From CAVSQX01 sp963730225 (GTDB lineage: Bacteria > Planctomycetota > Phycisphaerae > Tepidisphaerales > Tepidisphaeraceae): 64,000 nucleotides of DNA. Made by a program: the position numbers and the translations under genes. The stretch spans positions 1,798,001 to 1,862,000 of the forward strand of contig CAVSQX010000004.1 of the NCBI GenBank assembly GCA_963730225.1. Reading direction: 5' to 3'. The first letter of the stretch is position 1; every line of letters starts with the position of its first letter. The notes below the pieces were generated by a model. That model made no database searches. It worked only from the letters and a program-made list of their open reading frames with translations, and was not told where the DNA came from. Positions 36,852-45,432 of the stretch are shown here, in pieces.

Positions 36852-38429
36852 GTGCCCACGACGGTTGCGAAACGTCCGGTAGCGATCATCATCCGCGACG
36901 GATGGGGCAAAAACCCCTATCCGCAGTGGAATCGCGCCAACGCAGTTTTTCTCGCCCGCCATCCCGTTGCCGATCAACTGATGGCCGACTTTCCCACGAC
37001 GCTGATCCACACCAGCGGATTCGACGTCGGCCTGACCGAGGGAACCATGGGCAACAGCGAAGTCGGCCATCAGAACATCGGCGCCGGTCGAATCGTCGAT
37101 CAGCCCGCGGTGAAAATCACCAAGGATGTTCGCAGCGGGGCGTTCCTTGACAACAAAGAACTGAACGCCGCCTGCGACCGCGTGATCAAAAACAACGGCG
37201 CACTGCATCTTTTCGGAATCGTCTCCGACGCCGGCGTTCACGGGCTGCTCGAACATTTGTACGGATGTCTGGCGCTGGCGTTCCGCCGCGGCATCGAGAA
37301 TGTTTTTCTCCATGCCTTCACCGACGGCCGCGACACGCCGCCGAATTCCGGGCTGGGGTACATCCGTCAAATCGAAGCGAAGATGAAGCAGATCGGCGTC
37401 GGGAAAATCGCCACCGTCAGCGGCCGATACTACGCCATGGACCGCGACAACCGCTGGCCGCGCGTCGAGCGGGCGTATCGGGCGCTGGTCAACTCGCAGG
37501 GGCCGGCGTTTGCTTCGGCGGAGTCGGCGCTCCAGCACTACTACGATCATCCCACCGAGCCGAACATGAGCGGCGACGAATTCGTCACGCCGTCGATCAT
37601 CACCGAGAACGGCAAGCCGATCGGGCCGGTGAAAAACGGCGATAGTGTCATCTTCTACAATTACCGCAACGATCGCCCCAAAGAGATCACCAAGGCTTTC
37701 GTCCTGGACCGCTTTGACGGTTTCGATCGCGGGCCCAGGCTCGATCTGCTTTTTGTCACGATGACCAATTACGACATTGGCCAGCCGTTGCCGGTCGCGT
37801 ATCCCAAGCCGCAGAAGCTGAAAAACACGCTGGGCCAGTACATTTCCGATCTGGGGCTGCGGCAGTTCCGCTGCGCCGAGACGGAAAAATTCGCGCATGT
37901 CACGTTCTTCTTCAACGACGGCCGTGAAGAAGCGTTTCCGGGCGAGGATCGGCAGATCATTCCATCGCCCAAGGATGTCGCCACATACGATCAAAAGCCG
38001 CAGATGAGCGCCCAGGGCGTCGCGGACGAAACCGTTCGGCGAATCGCAAGCGGCACGTACGATCTGATCGTCGTGAACTTCGCCAACCCCGACATGGTCG
38101 GCCACACCGGCAATCTGGCGGCGGCGATCCAAGCGGTGGAATTTGTCGATGCGCGAGTCGGTGAAATTCTTTCGGCCATCGAGCGGCAAAAAGGGGCGGC
38201 GATCGTCCTGGCCGATCACGGCAACTGCGAGCAGATGATCGATCCGGAGTCGGGCACTCCCCACACCTCGCACACCACCTACGACGTGGAGCTGATCGTC
38301 GCCGACCACCGTTTCAAGGGACATCAACTTCGCACCGACGGCCGTTTGGCGGATGTCGCCCCAACCGCACTGCAAATGCTCGGATTGCCCAAACCACCGG
38401 AAATGACGGGCGAATCGCTGATCCTCTGA
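36852..38429 (+). CDS. gpmI: 2,3-bisphosphoglycerate-independent phosphoglycerate mutase
   Basis: GpmI interconverts 3- and 2-phosphoglycerate in glycolysis using two Mn2+ ions. The metal site Asp is in IIIRDGWG, the phosphoserine nucleophile in TMGNSEVGHQNIGAGR (Ser of NSE), and later ligands are in FANPDMVGHTGN and LADHGNCEQM. HTSHTTYDVEL closes the active site. GTG 36852 is preceded by AAAGGA six bases upstream. Length 525 aa is normal. The link to replication genes is by position only. Confidence 0.97.
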   Translation: MPTTVAKRPVAIIIRDGWGKNPYPQWNRANAVFLARHPVADQLMADFPTTLIHTSGFDVGLTEGTMGNSEVGHQNIGAGRIVDQPAVKITKDVRSGAFLDNKELNAACDRVIKNNGALHLFGIVSDAGVHGLLEHLYGCLALAFRRGIENVFLHAFTDGRDTPPNSGLGYIRQIEAKMKQIGVGKIATVSGRYYAMDRDNRWPRVERAYRALVNSQGPAFASAESALQHYYDHPTEPNMSGDEFVTPSIITENGKPIGPVKNGDSVIFYNYRNDRPKEITKAFVLDRFDGFDRGPRLDLLFVTMTNYDIGQPLPVAYPKPQKLKNTLGQYISDLGLRQFRCAETEKFAHVTFFFNDGREEAFPGEDRQIIPSPKDVATYDQKPQMSAQGVADETVRRIASGTYDLIVVNFANPDMVGHTGNLAAAIQAVEFVDARVGEILSAIERQKGAAIVLADHGNCEQMIDPESGTPHTSHTTYDVELIVADHRFKGHQLRTDGRLADVAPTALQMLGLPKPPEMTGESLIL

Positions 38430-38439
38430 GCGTCGGCTA

Positions 38440-38467
38440 TTGCCCGTGCGGGCCGCTCCCCTATAAT
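38440..38467 (+). promoter_or_regulatory. Sigma-70-type promoter for ferredoxin
   Basis: TTGCCC (38440-38445), a 16-base spacer, and a perfect TATAAT (38462-38467), about 30 bases before the AAGGAG ribosome site and 37 before the ATG. Confidence 0.6.
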
Positions 38468-38503
38468 CAGCCGTTTCGGTCGTTGAAGGAGTTTTTCGGC
38501 GTC

Positions 38504-38764
38504 ATGGCTCACATTATTGCTCAACCCTGTATTGGCACAAAGGACACATCCTGCGTGACGGTCTGCCCGGTGGATTGCATTCATCCCACCAAGGACGAGG
38601 CCGCTTTTGCAGACGCGGAGATGCTCTACATCGATCCCGACACGTGTATCGATTGCGGATTGTGCGTCGACGAATGCCCCGTGAAGGCGATTTTTCCGCA
38701 GGAAGATCTCCCGGCCGAGTGGGCGGATTTCATCGAGAAGAACACGGCCTACTACAAGAAATAA
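38504..38764 (+). CDS. Seven-iron ferredoxin
   Basis: The 86-residue protein has the pattern of FdxA ferredoxins with one [3Fe-4S] and one [4Fe-4S] cluster: IAQPCIGTKDTSCVTVCPVDCIHP, then CIDCGLCVDECPVKAIF. It transfers electrons at low potential. ATG 38504 follows AAGGAG at a 12-base distance, which is long. A TTG start at 38483 is less likely. The next gene begins 16 bases after the stop. Confidence 0.93.
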   Translation: MAHIIAQPCIGTKDTSCVTVCPVDCIHPTKDEAAFADAEMLYIDPDTCIDCGLCVDECPVKAIFPQEDLPAEWADFIEKNTAYYKK

Positions 38765-38780
38765 TTTTTCGGAGGCTGCC

Positions 38781-39056
38781 ATGCGTGCGCGCACAGCAAT
38801 GCTGGGATTTTCGGCTCTTCTTTGCGGCGCGATTTTGATCTCGCCGAGCCGAATCTGGGCCGATGCTCCGGCGACGCAACCGACGACGCAAGCCGTCGCC
38901 GACAAGCCCGTGAACACGCGCTGTCCGATCACCGGCGATCCGATCGATCCAAAAATCACGTACGTCTACGATGGAAAGACCTACGCCTTCTGCTGCGACG
39001 ATTGCGTCGACAAATTCAAAAAAGACCCCGCCAAGTACGCCGCCAACGTCAAATAA
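38781..39056 (+). CDS. Exported YHS-domain metal-binding protein
   Basis: A signal peptide (MRARTAMLGFSALLCGAILISPSRIWA) is followed by a linker APATQPTTQAVADKP and a YHS-like domain: TRCPITGDPIDPKITYVYDGKTYAFCCDDCVDKFKKDPAKYAA. The Cys residues of CPITG and FCCDDC are candidate metal ligands. Because the copper ATPase gene follows 26 bases later, it may capture or pass copper outside the membrane. GGAG lies upstream of ATG 38781. Confidence 0.85.
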   Translation: MRARTAMLGFSALLCGAILISPSRIWADAPATQPTTQAVADKPVNTRCPITGDPIDPKITYVYDGKTYAFCCDDCVDKFKKDPAKYAANVK

Positions 39057-39081
39057 CTGATTCGCCGCCTACAATGGCGCG

Positions 39082-41346
39082 ATGGTCCAGGAAGCCACGA
39101 TTGCCATTGACGGCATGAGCTGCGCCAGTTGCGTCGCGCATGTTGGCAAGGCCGCGCGAGCGGTGGGCGGCGTGGATGCGGTGGAGGTTAATCTCGCCGC
39201 CGGGCGCGCTCGCGTGCGGTTCGATCCGGCCAAAACGGATGCCCGACAGATCGCCGCCGCCATCAGCGACAGTGGCTATTCCGCCGAGCCGCAGTCGCCG
39301 GGCGCTGCCGGGCAGCGCGAAGATTCTCGCTTGCAAAAACAGGATTCGGCTGCCCGACACTGGCTGGCTCGCGCTGTCGTCGGTTTCATGCTTTGGTTAC
39401 CCGTCGAGCTGACGCACTGGGCGCTGCGCATTTTCTATCCGAATTCCCATCAGGCACACGCACGCCTCAATGAGATCGCATTTCTCACCGCCACCGTCGC
39501 GATGATTTACGTCGGCGGCAGCTTCTTCAAAAGCGCCTGGTCCGCCTTTCGGCATCGCACCAGCAACATGGACACGCTCATCGCCCTGGGCGCCGGCACA
39601 GCTTACGGATACAGCCTGATCTTCTTTCTAGGCGGGCTGTTGCATCGCTGGCCCGCTCCGATGCCCGACCAACTTTATTTCATGGAGTCCTCCGCTCTGT
39701 TAAGCCTGATCAGCCTCGGCCATTATCTGGAAGCCCGCGCCCGGCGGTTGGCGGGCAGCGCGATCCGCCAATTACTGAACCTTTCACCCGCATCGGCCCT
39801 GCGGTTGCCCGACATCGCCGCGGCGCCGCAGGAAGTCGCCGTCGCCGATTTGCATGTCGGCGACCTCGTTCTGATTCGGCCCGGCGATCGGGTGCCCGTC
39901 GACGGCGTGGTTGTCGAAGGATCATCCAGCGTCGATCAATCCATGATCACCGGCGAGCCGCTGCCGATCCTGCGGGAATCGGGCCAGGCGGTCATCGGTG
40001 GGACGATCAATGTCGATGGCCGGCTGATTGTGCGGGCCAGCAAGATCGGCGCGGATTCCGCCCTGGCGCAAATCGTCCAATTGGTGGAATCGGCTCAATC
40101 AAGCCGGCCGCCGATTCAGCGGTTGGCCGATCGCATCGCTTCGGTGTTCGTGCCGACCGTGCTGGGAATCGCGCTGCTGACGGCGGTCGGTTGGGTCGCC
40201 TGGGGCTGGACGCACCATTGGACCGACGCGGCGACCTGCGCCGCCGTTGCCCGGGCGGCGTGCAGCGTGCTGTTGATCGCCTGTCCCTGCGCCCTGGGAT
40301 TGGCCGTCCCCGCGGCGTTGATGGTCGGCACGGGTCGAGCGGCTCAGCACGGCATTCTCATCCGCGACATCGACGCGCTCCAGCAGGCCGCCCGCATCGG
40401 CGTGATCGCGCTGGACAAAACCGGAACCATCACCCTCGGCAAACCGGCGATCGTGGAAATCGTCTGCAACGACGGCGTCGGCGAAGTGGAATTATTGCGA
40501 CAAGCCGCCGCGTTGGAGCAGTTCAGTTCCCATCCGCTGGCCCGTGCGATCACCGAGTCAGCGCGAGCTCGCGGAATTTCGATCCCGCAGCCGATTGAAT
40601 TTGGAGCCGAAGCGGGCCTGGGCGTTTGGGGACAGGTCGACGGACGATCGCTGCTGGTGGGGAGTCGCGCCATGCTGGAGCGGCGGGGCCTGGTTTTGAA
40701 CACGTCCGAAAATCAGCGCACGCAGATTTATGTCGCTGCCGGTTCCGACGGACGATTTGAAACGATCGGCCGGTTCATCGTTGTCGATCCGATCAAAGAG
40801 GATTCGATAGCCGCCATCGCCGAGCTCAAGCGCATGAATCTGCGCCCGGTGATGTTGAGCGGAGATGTCGTCGCGGTGGCGGAGGTAGTGGCCAAGGCGG
40901 TGGGAATCGACGAAGTTCACGCCGCCGCGACGCCGGCCGACAAGGCCGCAATCATCAGTCAATTGAGGAGCAAAGGGCAATTGGTCGCCATGGTCGGCGA
41001 CGGGATCAACGACGCCCCCGCCCTGGCGGCGGCCGATCTGGGAATCGCCATCGGCGGCGGCAGCGATGTCGCCCGGGAAGCCGGCGGAATCGTTCTGGTC
41101 GGCGCCAGCCTGCACGGCGTCGCCGCCGCCGCCCGCATTTCACGGGCGACCATGAAAAAAATTCGGCAGAATCTTTTTCTCGCATTTATTTACAACGTGC
41201 TGGCGATTCCGCTGGCGGCTTTTGGATTTCTCACCCCGCTGATCGCCGCCGCCGCCATGGCGCTGTCGGACCTGTGCGTCATCGGCAACGCCCTGCTGCT
41301 GCGGCGGGCAAAAATCGACGCAAGTACCGGCCGGTTTCGGAATTAA
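39082..41346 (+). CDS. copA: Copper-exporting P-type ATPase
   Basis: It pumps Cu(I) out of the cytoplasm. An HMA domain with GMSCASC (residues 11-17) starts the protein, followed by membrane helices, the actuator motif MITGEP, the metal-binding CPCALGLA (about 400), the phosphorylation site DKTGTITLGKP (about 444), the HP pair SSHPLARAI and the hinge MVGDGINDAPAL (about 639). Length 754 aa is normal. It forms a likely unit with the YHS protein upstream. The CPC motif supports copper or silver rather than zinc. Confidence 0.95.
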   Translation: MVQEATIAIDGMSCASCVAHVGKAARAVGGVDAVEVNLAAGRARVRFDPAKTDARQIAAAISDSGYSAEPQSPGAAGQREDSRLQKQDSAARHWLARAVVGFMLWLPVELTHWALRIFYPNSHQAHARLNEIAFLTATVAMIYVGGSFFKSAWSAFRHRTSNMDTLIALGAGTAYGYSLIFFLGGLLHRWPAPMPDQLYFMESSALLSLISLGHYLEARARRLAGSAIRQLLNLSPASALRLPDIAAAPQEVAVADLHVGDLVLIRPGDRVPVDGVVVEGSSSVDQSMITGEPLPILRESGQAVIGGTINVDGRLIVRASKIGADSALAQIVQLVESAQSSRPPIQRLADRIASVFVPTVLGIALLTAVGWVAWGWTHHWTDAATCAAVARAACSVLLIACPCALGLAVPAALMVGTGRAAQHGILIRDIDALQQAARIGVIALDKTGTITLGKPAIVEIVCNDGVGEVELLRQAAALEQFSSHPLARAITESARARGISIPQPIEFGAEAGLGVWGQVDGRSLLVGSRAMLERRGLVLNTSENQRTQIYVAAGSDGRFETIGRFIVVDPIKEDSIAAIAELKRMNLRPVMLSGDVVAVAEVVAKAVGIDEVHAAATPADKAAIISQLRSKGQLVAMVGDGINDAPALAAADLGIAIGGGSDVAREAGGIVLVGASLHGVAAAARISRATMKKIRQNLFLAFIYNVLAIPLAAFGFLTPLIAAAAMALSDLCVIGNALLLRRAKIDASTGRFRN

Positions 41347-41365
41347 ATTTTCCGTTTTTCGCGGC

Positions 41366-41394
41366 TTGACTGGCGCACCCCACCTCGCTTCAAT
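41366..41394 (+). promoter_or_regulatory. Promoter for the acidic protein
   Basis: TTGACT (41366-41371) and TTCAAT (41389-41394) with a 17-base spacer, 36 bases before the ATG. Confidence 0.4.
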
Positions 41395-41429
41395 ACCGCC
41401 ACTTTCAACCCTTTTGCGTGAGGGAAGCT

Positions 41430-41837
41430 ATGAACAAGCAACTCGTCTCCGTTGGTTTCAGTGCTCGTCTGGCCGCGCCCGGCGCCGATGCCGATGAAGA
41501 TTGGAGCGCATCCATCGACGCGCCCGGCGAGTCGTGGCGGGAGGATCTTTCCCCCAGCGCTGCCAAGCGAAAAGCCAAGGATGACGACGAAGGCAAAGAG
41601 GAGGAGGAAAAAGAGGACGAAGACGAGACCGAAAAGGAGTTCGAGGAGGAAGAGGAGGACGAAGAAGAGGAGGAGGAAGAAGACCTGGACGAGGAGGAAG
41701 AGGACGATTTGGAAGATGAGGACGAGGAAGACGAAGAGGATGATGAAGACGAGGAGGAAGAGGAAGAATTCGACGATCCCGACGACGACGATTACGACGA
41801 CGACGATGACGAAGATTTCGACGACGAGGAAGAATGA
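41430..41837 (+). CDS. Hyperacidic low-complexity protein
   Basis: The first 40 residues are ordinary (MNKQLVSVGFSARLAAPGADADEDW), then comes SPSAAKRKAKDDDEG and a run of roughly 85 residues that is almost only Glu and Asp, first Glu-rich, then Asp-rich with DDDDYDDDDDEDF at the end. GAGGGAAGC precedes ATG 41430. It has its own promoter-like sequence. Such tails can bind calcium, mimic DNA or buffer basic proteins; here the role is unknown. The DNA tract is purine-rich on the + strand and could be prone to slippage. Confidence 0.7.
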   Translation: MNKQLVSVGFSARLAAPGADADEDWSASIDAPGESWREDLSPSAAKRKAKDDDEGKEEEEKEDEDETEKEFEEEEEDEEEEEEEDLDEEEEDDLEDEDEEDEEDDEDEEEEEEFDDPDDDDYDDDDDEDFDDEEE

Positions 41838-41855
41838 GTCGTCTTAGTGGAACCG

Positions 41856-41870
41856 CCGCGATTGCCGCGG
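41856..41870. terminator. Short hairpin between convergent genes
   Basis: CCGCG-attgc-CGCGG can pair in five bases between the stop codons of the acidic gene and nuoF. There is no T-run, so a terminator role is weak. Confidence 0.25.
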
Positions 41871-41874
41871 GAAT

Positions 41875-43233
41875 TCAGCGGGTATTGCTTCCCATCGGCG
41901 TGAGCACATTCAAGCTTCCGCGGCGAACCACAGCCGGCGCAACGGCGGATTTGGCGGGACAGCGGGCGGCGAATTCATCGTAATATTTGTTGATGAATGT
42001 GCGCGTCACCCATGACGTGCCGTCGGCCAATCCGCAGATCGTGGTGCCGGGCATGATTCCCTGAGTTTTTTCCAGTTCCATCAGCATTTCCAGATCCCCC
42101 TGCCGGCCTTCACCAGCGACGATCCGATCCAGAATTTTCCGCATCCACGCGCTGCCTTCCCGGCACGGCGTGCATTGGCCGCAGCTTTCGTGGGCGTAAA
42201 ACCGCACGCAGTTACGCAGGGCCAACACCATGTCGGTTTTGTCGTTCATGACGATCATGCCCGCCGTCCCCAGGCCCAGGCAGCCGCCGCGAAATCGCAC
42301 ATCGTCAAAATCGAGGCGGATGTCGAGTTGATCCGGCCCCAGCACGCCCATCGAAATTCCACCGCAGATGGTCCCTTTGTGTTTCCCGCCTTTCATGCCG
42401 CCGGACAACTTGTTGATCGCATAATCCAGCGTGATGCCCAACTCATCTTCATAAATCCCAGGTTTGTTCACATGCCCGGACATGCCGTAGAGCTTTGGCC
42501 CCGGCGAGGATTTGGTGCCCATCGACTTGAACCATTCCGGCCCGTTGTCGCGCACCATGATTTCCGGAACACAGCAAAGCGTTTCGACATTGTTGATCAC
42601 CGTCGGCCGGGCGAACGCCCCGGCAATCGCCGGAAACGGCGGCTTGTTCCTCGGCCAGCCGCGCTTGCCTTCCAGCGCTTCCAGCAGGCCGGTTTCTTCT
42701 CCGCAGATGTACGCCCCGGCGCCGCGGTGCACGTAGCATTCCAGTTTTTTCCCCGAGCCCAGAATTCCCTGTGGGCCGAAAATCTTATGCTCGTACGCTT
42801 CCTTCACGGCGCGCTCCAGCACCTTCGTTTGCCGGTGATATTCACCTCGAATGAAGATGTAGGCGATGTCCAACTGCGTCGCCAGCGCGCAGATGGCGAT
42901 GCCTTCGAGCATGCTGTGCGGATCGTAATCCATCAGATAACGATCCTTGAAAGTTCCCGGCTCCGACTCGTCGGCGTTGACGGCCAAGTAATGCGGGCCC
43001 TTCTTTTCCTTCGGTACAAACGACCATTTCTGCCCCGCCGAAAACCCCGCCCCGCCACGGCCGCGCAGGCCCGAATCGGTCACGATCTTGATGATCTGCT
43101 CGGCTGGGAGATCGAGCGCTTTTTTCAAAGCCGCATATCCGCCGGTGGCGACGTAGTCGTCGTACCAATTGACTTTGCGCTTCGCCGGATCGGCGTTAAT
43201 TCGTTTCACCAGGACGGGTTCGGTGTAGGCCAT
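41875..43233 (-). CDS. nuoF: NADH-quinone oxidoreductase subunit F
   Basis: NuoF is the NADH-oxidising, FMN-binding subunit of complex I. The NADH/FMN site reads GRGGAGFSAGQKW and NADESEPGTFKDR, GAYICGEETGLLEALEGKRGWPR continues the site, and ESCGQCTPCREG with the later Cys (MPGTTIC) ligates the N3 [4Fe-4S] cluster. Length 452 aa is normal. It is the last gene in the - strand nuo group. Between it and nuoE lie an 86-aa gene and a phosphatase, which is unusual. Confidence 0.97.
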   Translation of the reverse strand: MAYTEPVLVKRINADPAKRKVNWYDDYVATGGYAALKKALDLPAEQIIKIVTDSGLRGRGGAGFSAGQKWSFVPKEKKGPHYLAVNADESEPGTFKDRYLMDYDPHSMLEGIAICALATQLDIAYIFIRGEYHRQTKVLERAVKEAYEHKIFGPQGILGSGKKLECYVHRGAGAYICGEETGLLEALEGKRGWPRNKPPFPAIAGAFARPTVINNVETLCCVPEIMVRDNGPEWFKSMGTKSSPGPKLYGMSGHVNKPGIYEDELGITLDYAINKLSGGMKGGKHKGTICGGISMGVLGPDQLDIRLDFDDVRFRGGCLGLGTAGMIVMNDKTDMVLALRNCVRFYAHESCGQCTPCREGSAWMRKILDRIVAGEGRQGDLEMLMELEKTQGIMPGTTICGLADGTSWVTRTFINKYYDEFAARCPAKSAVAPAVVRRGSLNVLTPMGSNTR

Positions 43234-43260
43234 GATTGTTTCCGGAAATTAAACGTTCAT

Positions 43261-43345
43261 TTCACCACGGAGGCACGGAGAACACGGAGAGAAAAATCTT
43301 AAATCAGGAATTCTTCTCCGTGTTCTCCGTGCCTCCGTGGTGAAT
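43261..43345. repeat. CACGGAG palindrome, copy 1
   Basis: The arm TTCACCACGGAGGCACGG and onward (43261-43293) is complementary to 43309-43345 over about 30 bases, with a 15-base AT-rich loop. The core is three CACGGAG units. It overlaps the 3' end of the 86-aa gene and the nuoF leader. Confidence 0.9.
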
Positions 43346-43564
43346 CTTCTCCACAATTACCTCATCAATCACCGTTCTCCGAAGTTTCACATTTGGGTCT
43401 GCCGGCAACGGCTTCTCCTCAATCTTACAGTCTCGATACACCGTCTTCGAGGGCGTGGCCGTCACATCCGTTTCGACCGCCTTTTTCACGTATCCGAACT
43501 GCCGCCCCAGCCAGCCGAGAAACCCGTTGCCGGGAAGACGATTTGCGGGAGTCGGTTCTTTCAT
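43304..43564 (-). CDS. Small protein with repeat-derived C-terminus, unknown function
   Basis: The 86-residue protein begins MKEPTPANRLPGNGFLGWLG and continues RQFGYVKKAVETDVT, with a basic central part and VIDEVIVEKI. The last 12 residues HHGGTENTEKNS are encoded by one arm of the CACGGAG palindrome, so the original stop was probably lost when the repeat inserted. Its ATG overlaps the stop of the phosphatase gene (ATGA). No known domain is seen. It lies between the phosphatase and nuoF in the same operon. Confidence 0.65.
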   Translation of the reverse strand: MKEPTPANRLPGNGFLGWLGRQFGYVKKAVETDVTATPSKTVYRDCKIEEKPLPADPNVKLRRTVIDEVIVEKIHHGGTENTEKNS

Positions 43565-44160
43565 TGCTCGTTCGATGTTGGCGACCGCTCTATTCTAACC
43601 GTTCGGCTGGCCGGATCGTAGTCGGCGATAAACTTGCGGATGTCGGCGATGTCGCGGTCGGAATGGCCAAACGCACGGATGGAATCGATCGCCTTCTGCT
43701 TGTCGTAGCCCAGCCCCGATTCCTGATAAGCCGCCACAAACATGCCCGTGCGGCGAACGCCCTGGGCGCAGTGCACCAGCACGGGCTGATTCGCGGGCGT
43801 CTGCACCGCGTCCAGAAACTGTTGAATCTGATCGCTCGTCGGCCAGCCGCCCAACGGCACTTCGATGTGCTGGAGCGGAATGTGATGGCTGGAAAGAAAT
43901 TGTTCCTCCCGCTCAAACTGCGGCTTGTTCGGATCCGACCGCTCCTGATCGTCGACCAGACTGATCACCAGATGCGGATGCAGCCGCCCTACCGCATTTG
44001 AGAACTCGGCCACGCCGCGATTGCCGCAGCGATAGAGCACGCCCGGTTGGACGGCCGCAAAATGATACGTTCGGAAAGTGAGCCAACCGACCGTTCCAGC
44101 CAGGATGCAGAAAAGAATTGCCCCCGCGATCGCGACTCGCCGCAGCCAGCGCTTCGCCAT
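43561..44160 (-). CDS. Membrane-anchored dual-specificity/tyrosine phosphatase
   Basis: Residues 9-30 form a membrane anchor (VAIAGAILFCILAGTVGWLTF). The catalytic loop HCAQGVRRTG matches the PTP motif HCxxGxxR(S/T), and the upstream LVISLVDDQERSD and VPLGGWPTSDQIQQFLDAV fit the DSP/PTP fold with its general-acid loop. It probably removes phosphate from protein or lipid at the membrane. It overlaps the nuoE stop and the next small gene, so it is part of the nuo transcript. Confidence 0.88.
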   Translation of the reverse strand: MAKRWLRRVAIAGAILFCILAGTVGWLTFRTYHFAAVQPGVLYRCGNRGVAEFSNAVGRLHPHLVISLVDDQERSDPNKPQFEREEQFLSSHHIPLQHIEVPLGGWPTSDQIQQFLDAVQTPANQPVLVHCAQGVRRTGMFVAAYQESGLGYDKQKAIDSIRAFGHSDRDIADIRKFIADYDPASRTVRIERSPTSNEQ

Positions 44161-44741
44161 CAGTGGCCGTCCGCTTCGGTTTCCCAGTCGATGGTCGGAT
44201 CTTTGAAATCGTTCGGATCGGCCGGCAACGCAGCCAGAATCTTGTCGAACTGATCCCTGGTCAGATCTTCGTACAGAACATCATTCACCAGCGCCACCGG
44301 CGCCGTCCCGCAGGCCCCGAGGCATTCCAATTCCACCAGCGTGATTTTTCCGTCCCCCGTCGTCTCGCCCTCTTCGACGTTCAGCTTCTTCTTCAGATGT
44401 TCGGTCAATTCCCTTGACCCGCAGATTTCACACGACAGCGATCGGCAGACCGCCAACAGATATTTTCCCTTGGGCCGCAGCCAGTATTCCTCGTAAAACG
44501 TCGCCGTGTCCAGCGCCTCGGCCGGCGCGATCTCCAGAAACTCCGCGACCTCGGCGATCGCCTGCGAGGGAATCCAGTTGTAGGTGTGCTGAATCAGGTG
44601 CAAGGCGGGCAGAAGCACCGCGCGCTTGGTTGGATAGCGCGGAAAATATGTCTCCTGCAAATGAGATTTGAGTGATTCGGTTAAAAACGGACCTTCGCTG
44701 GTTCTTAGCGGTGCGGTGCGATTTTCCGTAGTCCAGGCCAT
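44160..44741 (-). CDS. nuoE: NADH-quinone oxidoreductase subunit E
   Basis: NuoE carries the N1a [2Fe-2S] cluster beside NuoF. The fold is thioredoxin-like: YPTKRAVLLPALHLIQHTYNWIP, AEFLEIAPAEALDTATFYEEY, VCRSLSCEICGS (first Cys pair region) and ECLGACGTAPVALVND (second pair). ATG 44739-44741. The gene is separated from nuoD by a vapBC module. Length 193 aa is slightly long because of an extended N- and C-terminus. Confidence 0.95.
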   Translation of the reverse strand: MAWTTENRTAPLRTSEGPFLTESLKSHLQETYFPRYPTKRAVLLPALHLIQHTYNWIPSQAIAEVAEFLEIAPAEALDTATFYEEYWLRPKGKYLLAVCRSLSCEICGSRELTEHLKKKLNVEEGETTGDGKITLVELECLGACGTAPVALVNDVLYEDLTRDQFDKILAALPADPNDFKDPTIDWETEADGH

Positions 44742-44763
44742 AGAACATCTGCTCCACGATTAC

Positions 44764-45150
44764 CTAATTCATTCCACTCAGCCGGGCGACGTGCGCGTCG
44801 CAGGAATCAATTTGCGCGCCATGATATTTCGCCGTGGCGACAATTAACAGATCAGCACTCTGCACCGTCAAGCCTCGCGATCGGGCCAGTCGACCCAGGT
44901 CGATCGCCTGTTCCCACACGTGATCGTTGATCTCGAGGCCGGCAACGACACTTTCGAGCGATTTCAAAGCGTCCCGTTCACCAGCGCCCCGAACACCGTG
45001 CCAGAGCTCCAGTCGAACGATGTTACACCAGGCCGCTTGCCCTTCCAGCAACAGGTCACTAACGCGCTGGCGCACGACCGGATCGCCGTGAGGCCGCAGC
45101 GTCTCGATCCAACTTGAGGTATCAACGAGAACCACGCCATCTCGCCTCAT
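44764..45150 (-). CDS. vapC: PIN-domain toxin VapC
   Basis: PIN domains are RNases; the acidic triad appears as VLVDTSSWIE (first Asp), VRLELWHGVRG (Glu) and VQSADLLIVATAK followed by CDAH. It starts MRRDGVVLVDTSSW at 45150, overlapping vapB by 28 bases. It would cut tRNA or rRNA when VapB is degraded. It lies on the nuo strand between nuoD and nuoE. Confidence 0.92.
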   Translation of the reverse strand: MRRDGVVLVDTSSWIETLRPHGDPVVRQRVSDLLLEGQAAWCNIVRLELWHGVRGAGERDALKSLESVVAGLEINDHVWEQAIDLGRLARSRGLTVQSADLLIVATAKYHGAQIDSCDAHVARLSGMN

Positions 45151-45361
45151 GTCGACGGTCACGCTCCGAGCGGAGTTCTCTAAGCTCCTTCTGCGTCATC
45201 ATGGTTTTGAAAGTCCCGAATTTTGCAATCACCTCGCGTGCCCTTCGTCGCCGATTGTATTCCTCAATTGCCGCCAGCACCGCCTCGCGCTTGGTGGCGG
45301 TCTTTGCGTGCCGCATCATCTCCCTGAGCATCGCGTCGGGAATATCAATCGTCGTTTTCAT
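45122..45361 (-). CDS. vapB: VapB-family antitoxin
   Basis: It begins MKTTIDIPDAMLREMMRHAKTATKREAVLAAIEEYNRRRRA, the ribbon-helix-helix plan of VapB antitoxins, and ends with a basic tail that binds the toxin. It overlaps vapC. The 71-base gap to nuoD may hold its promoter, but nothing clear is seen. Confidence 0.93.
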   Translation of the reverse strand: MKTTIDIPDAMLREMMRHAKTATKREAVLAAIEEYNRRRRAREVIAKFGTFKTMMTQKELRELRSERDRRHEARWRGSR

Positions 45362-45432
45362 GCTTCCAATTATCGTCCATTTGGATTCTCAAATCAACCC
45401 ATTTGTATTCCGGCGGATGTGCCGAAACCGGA

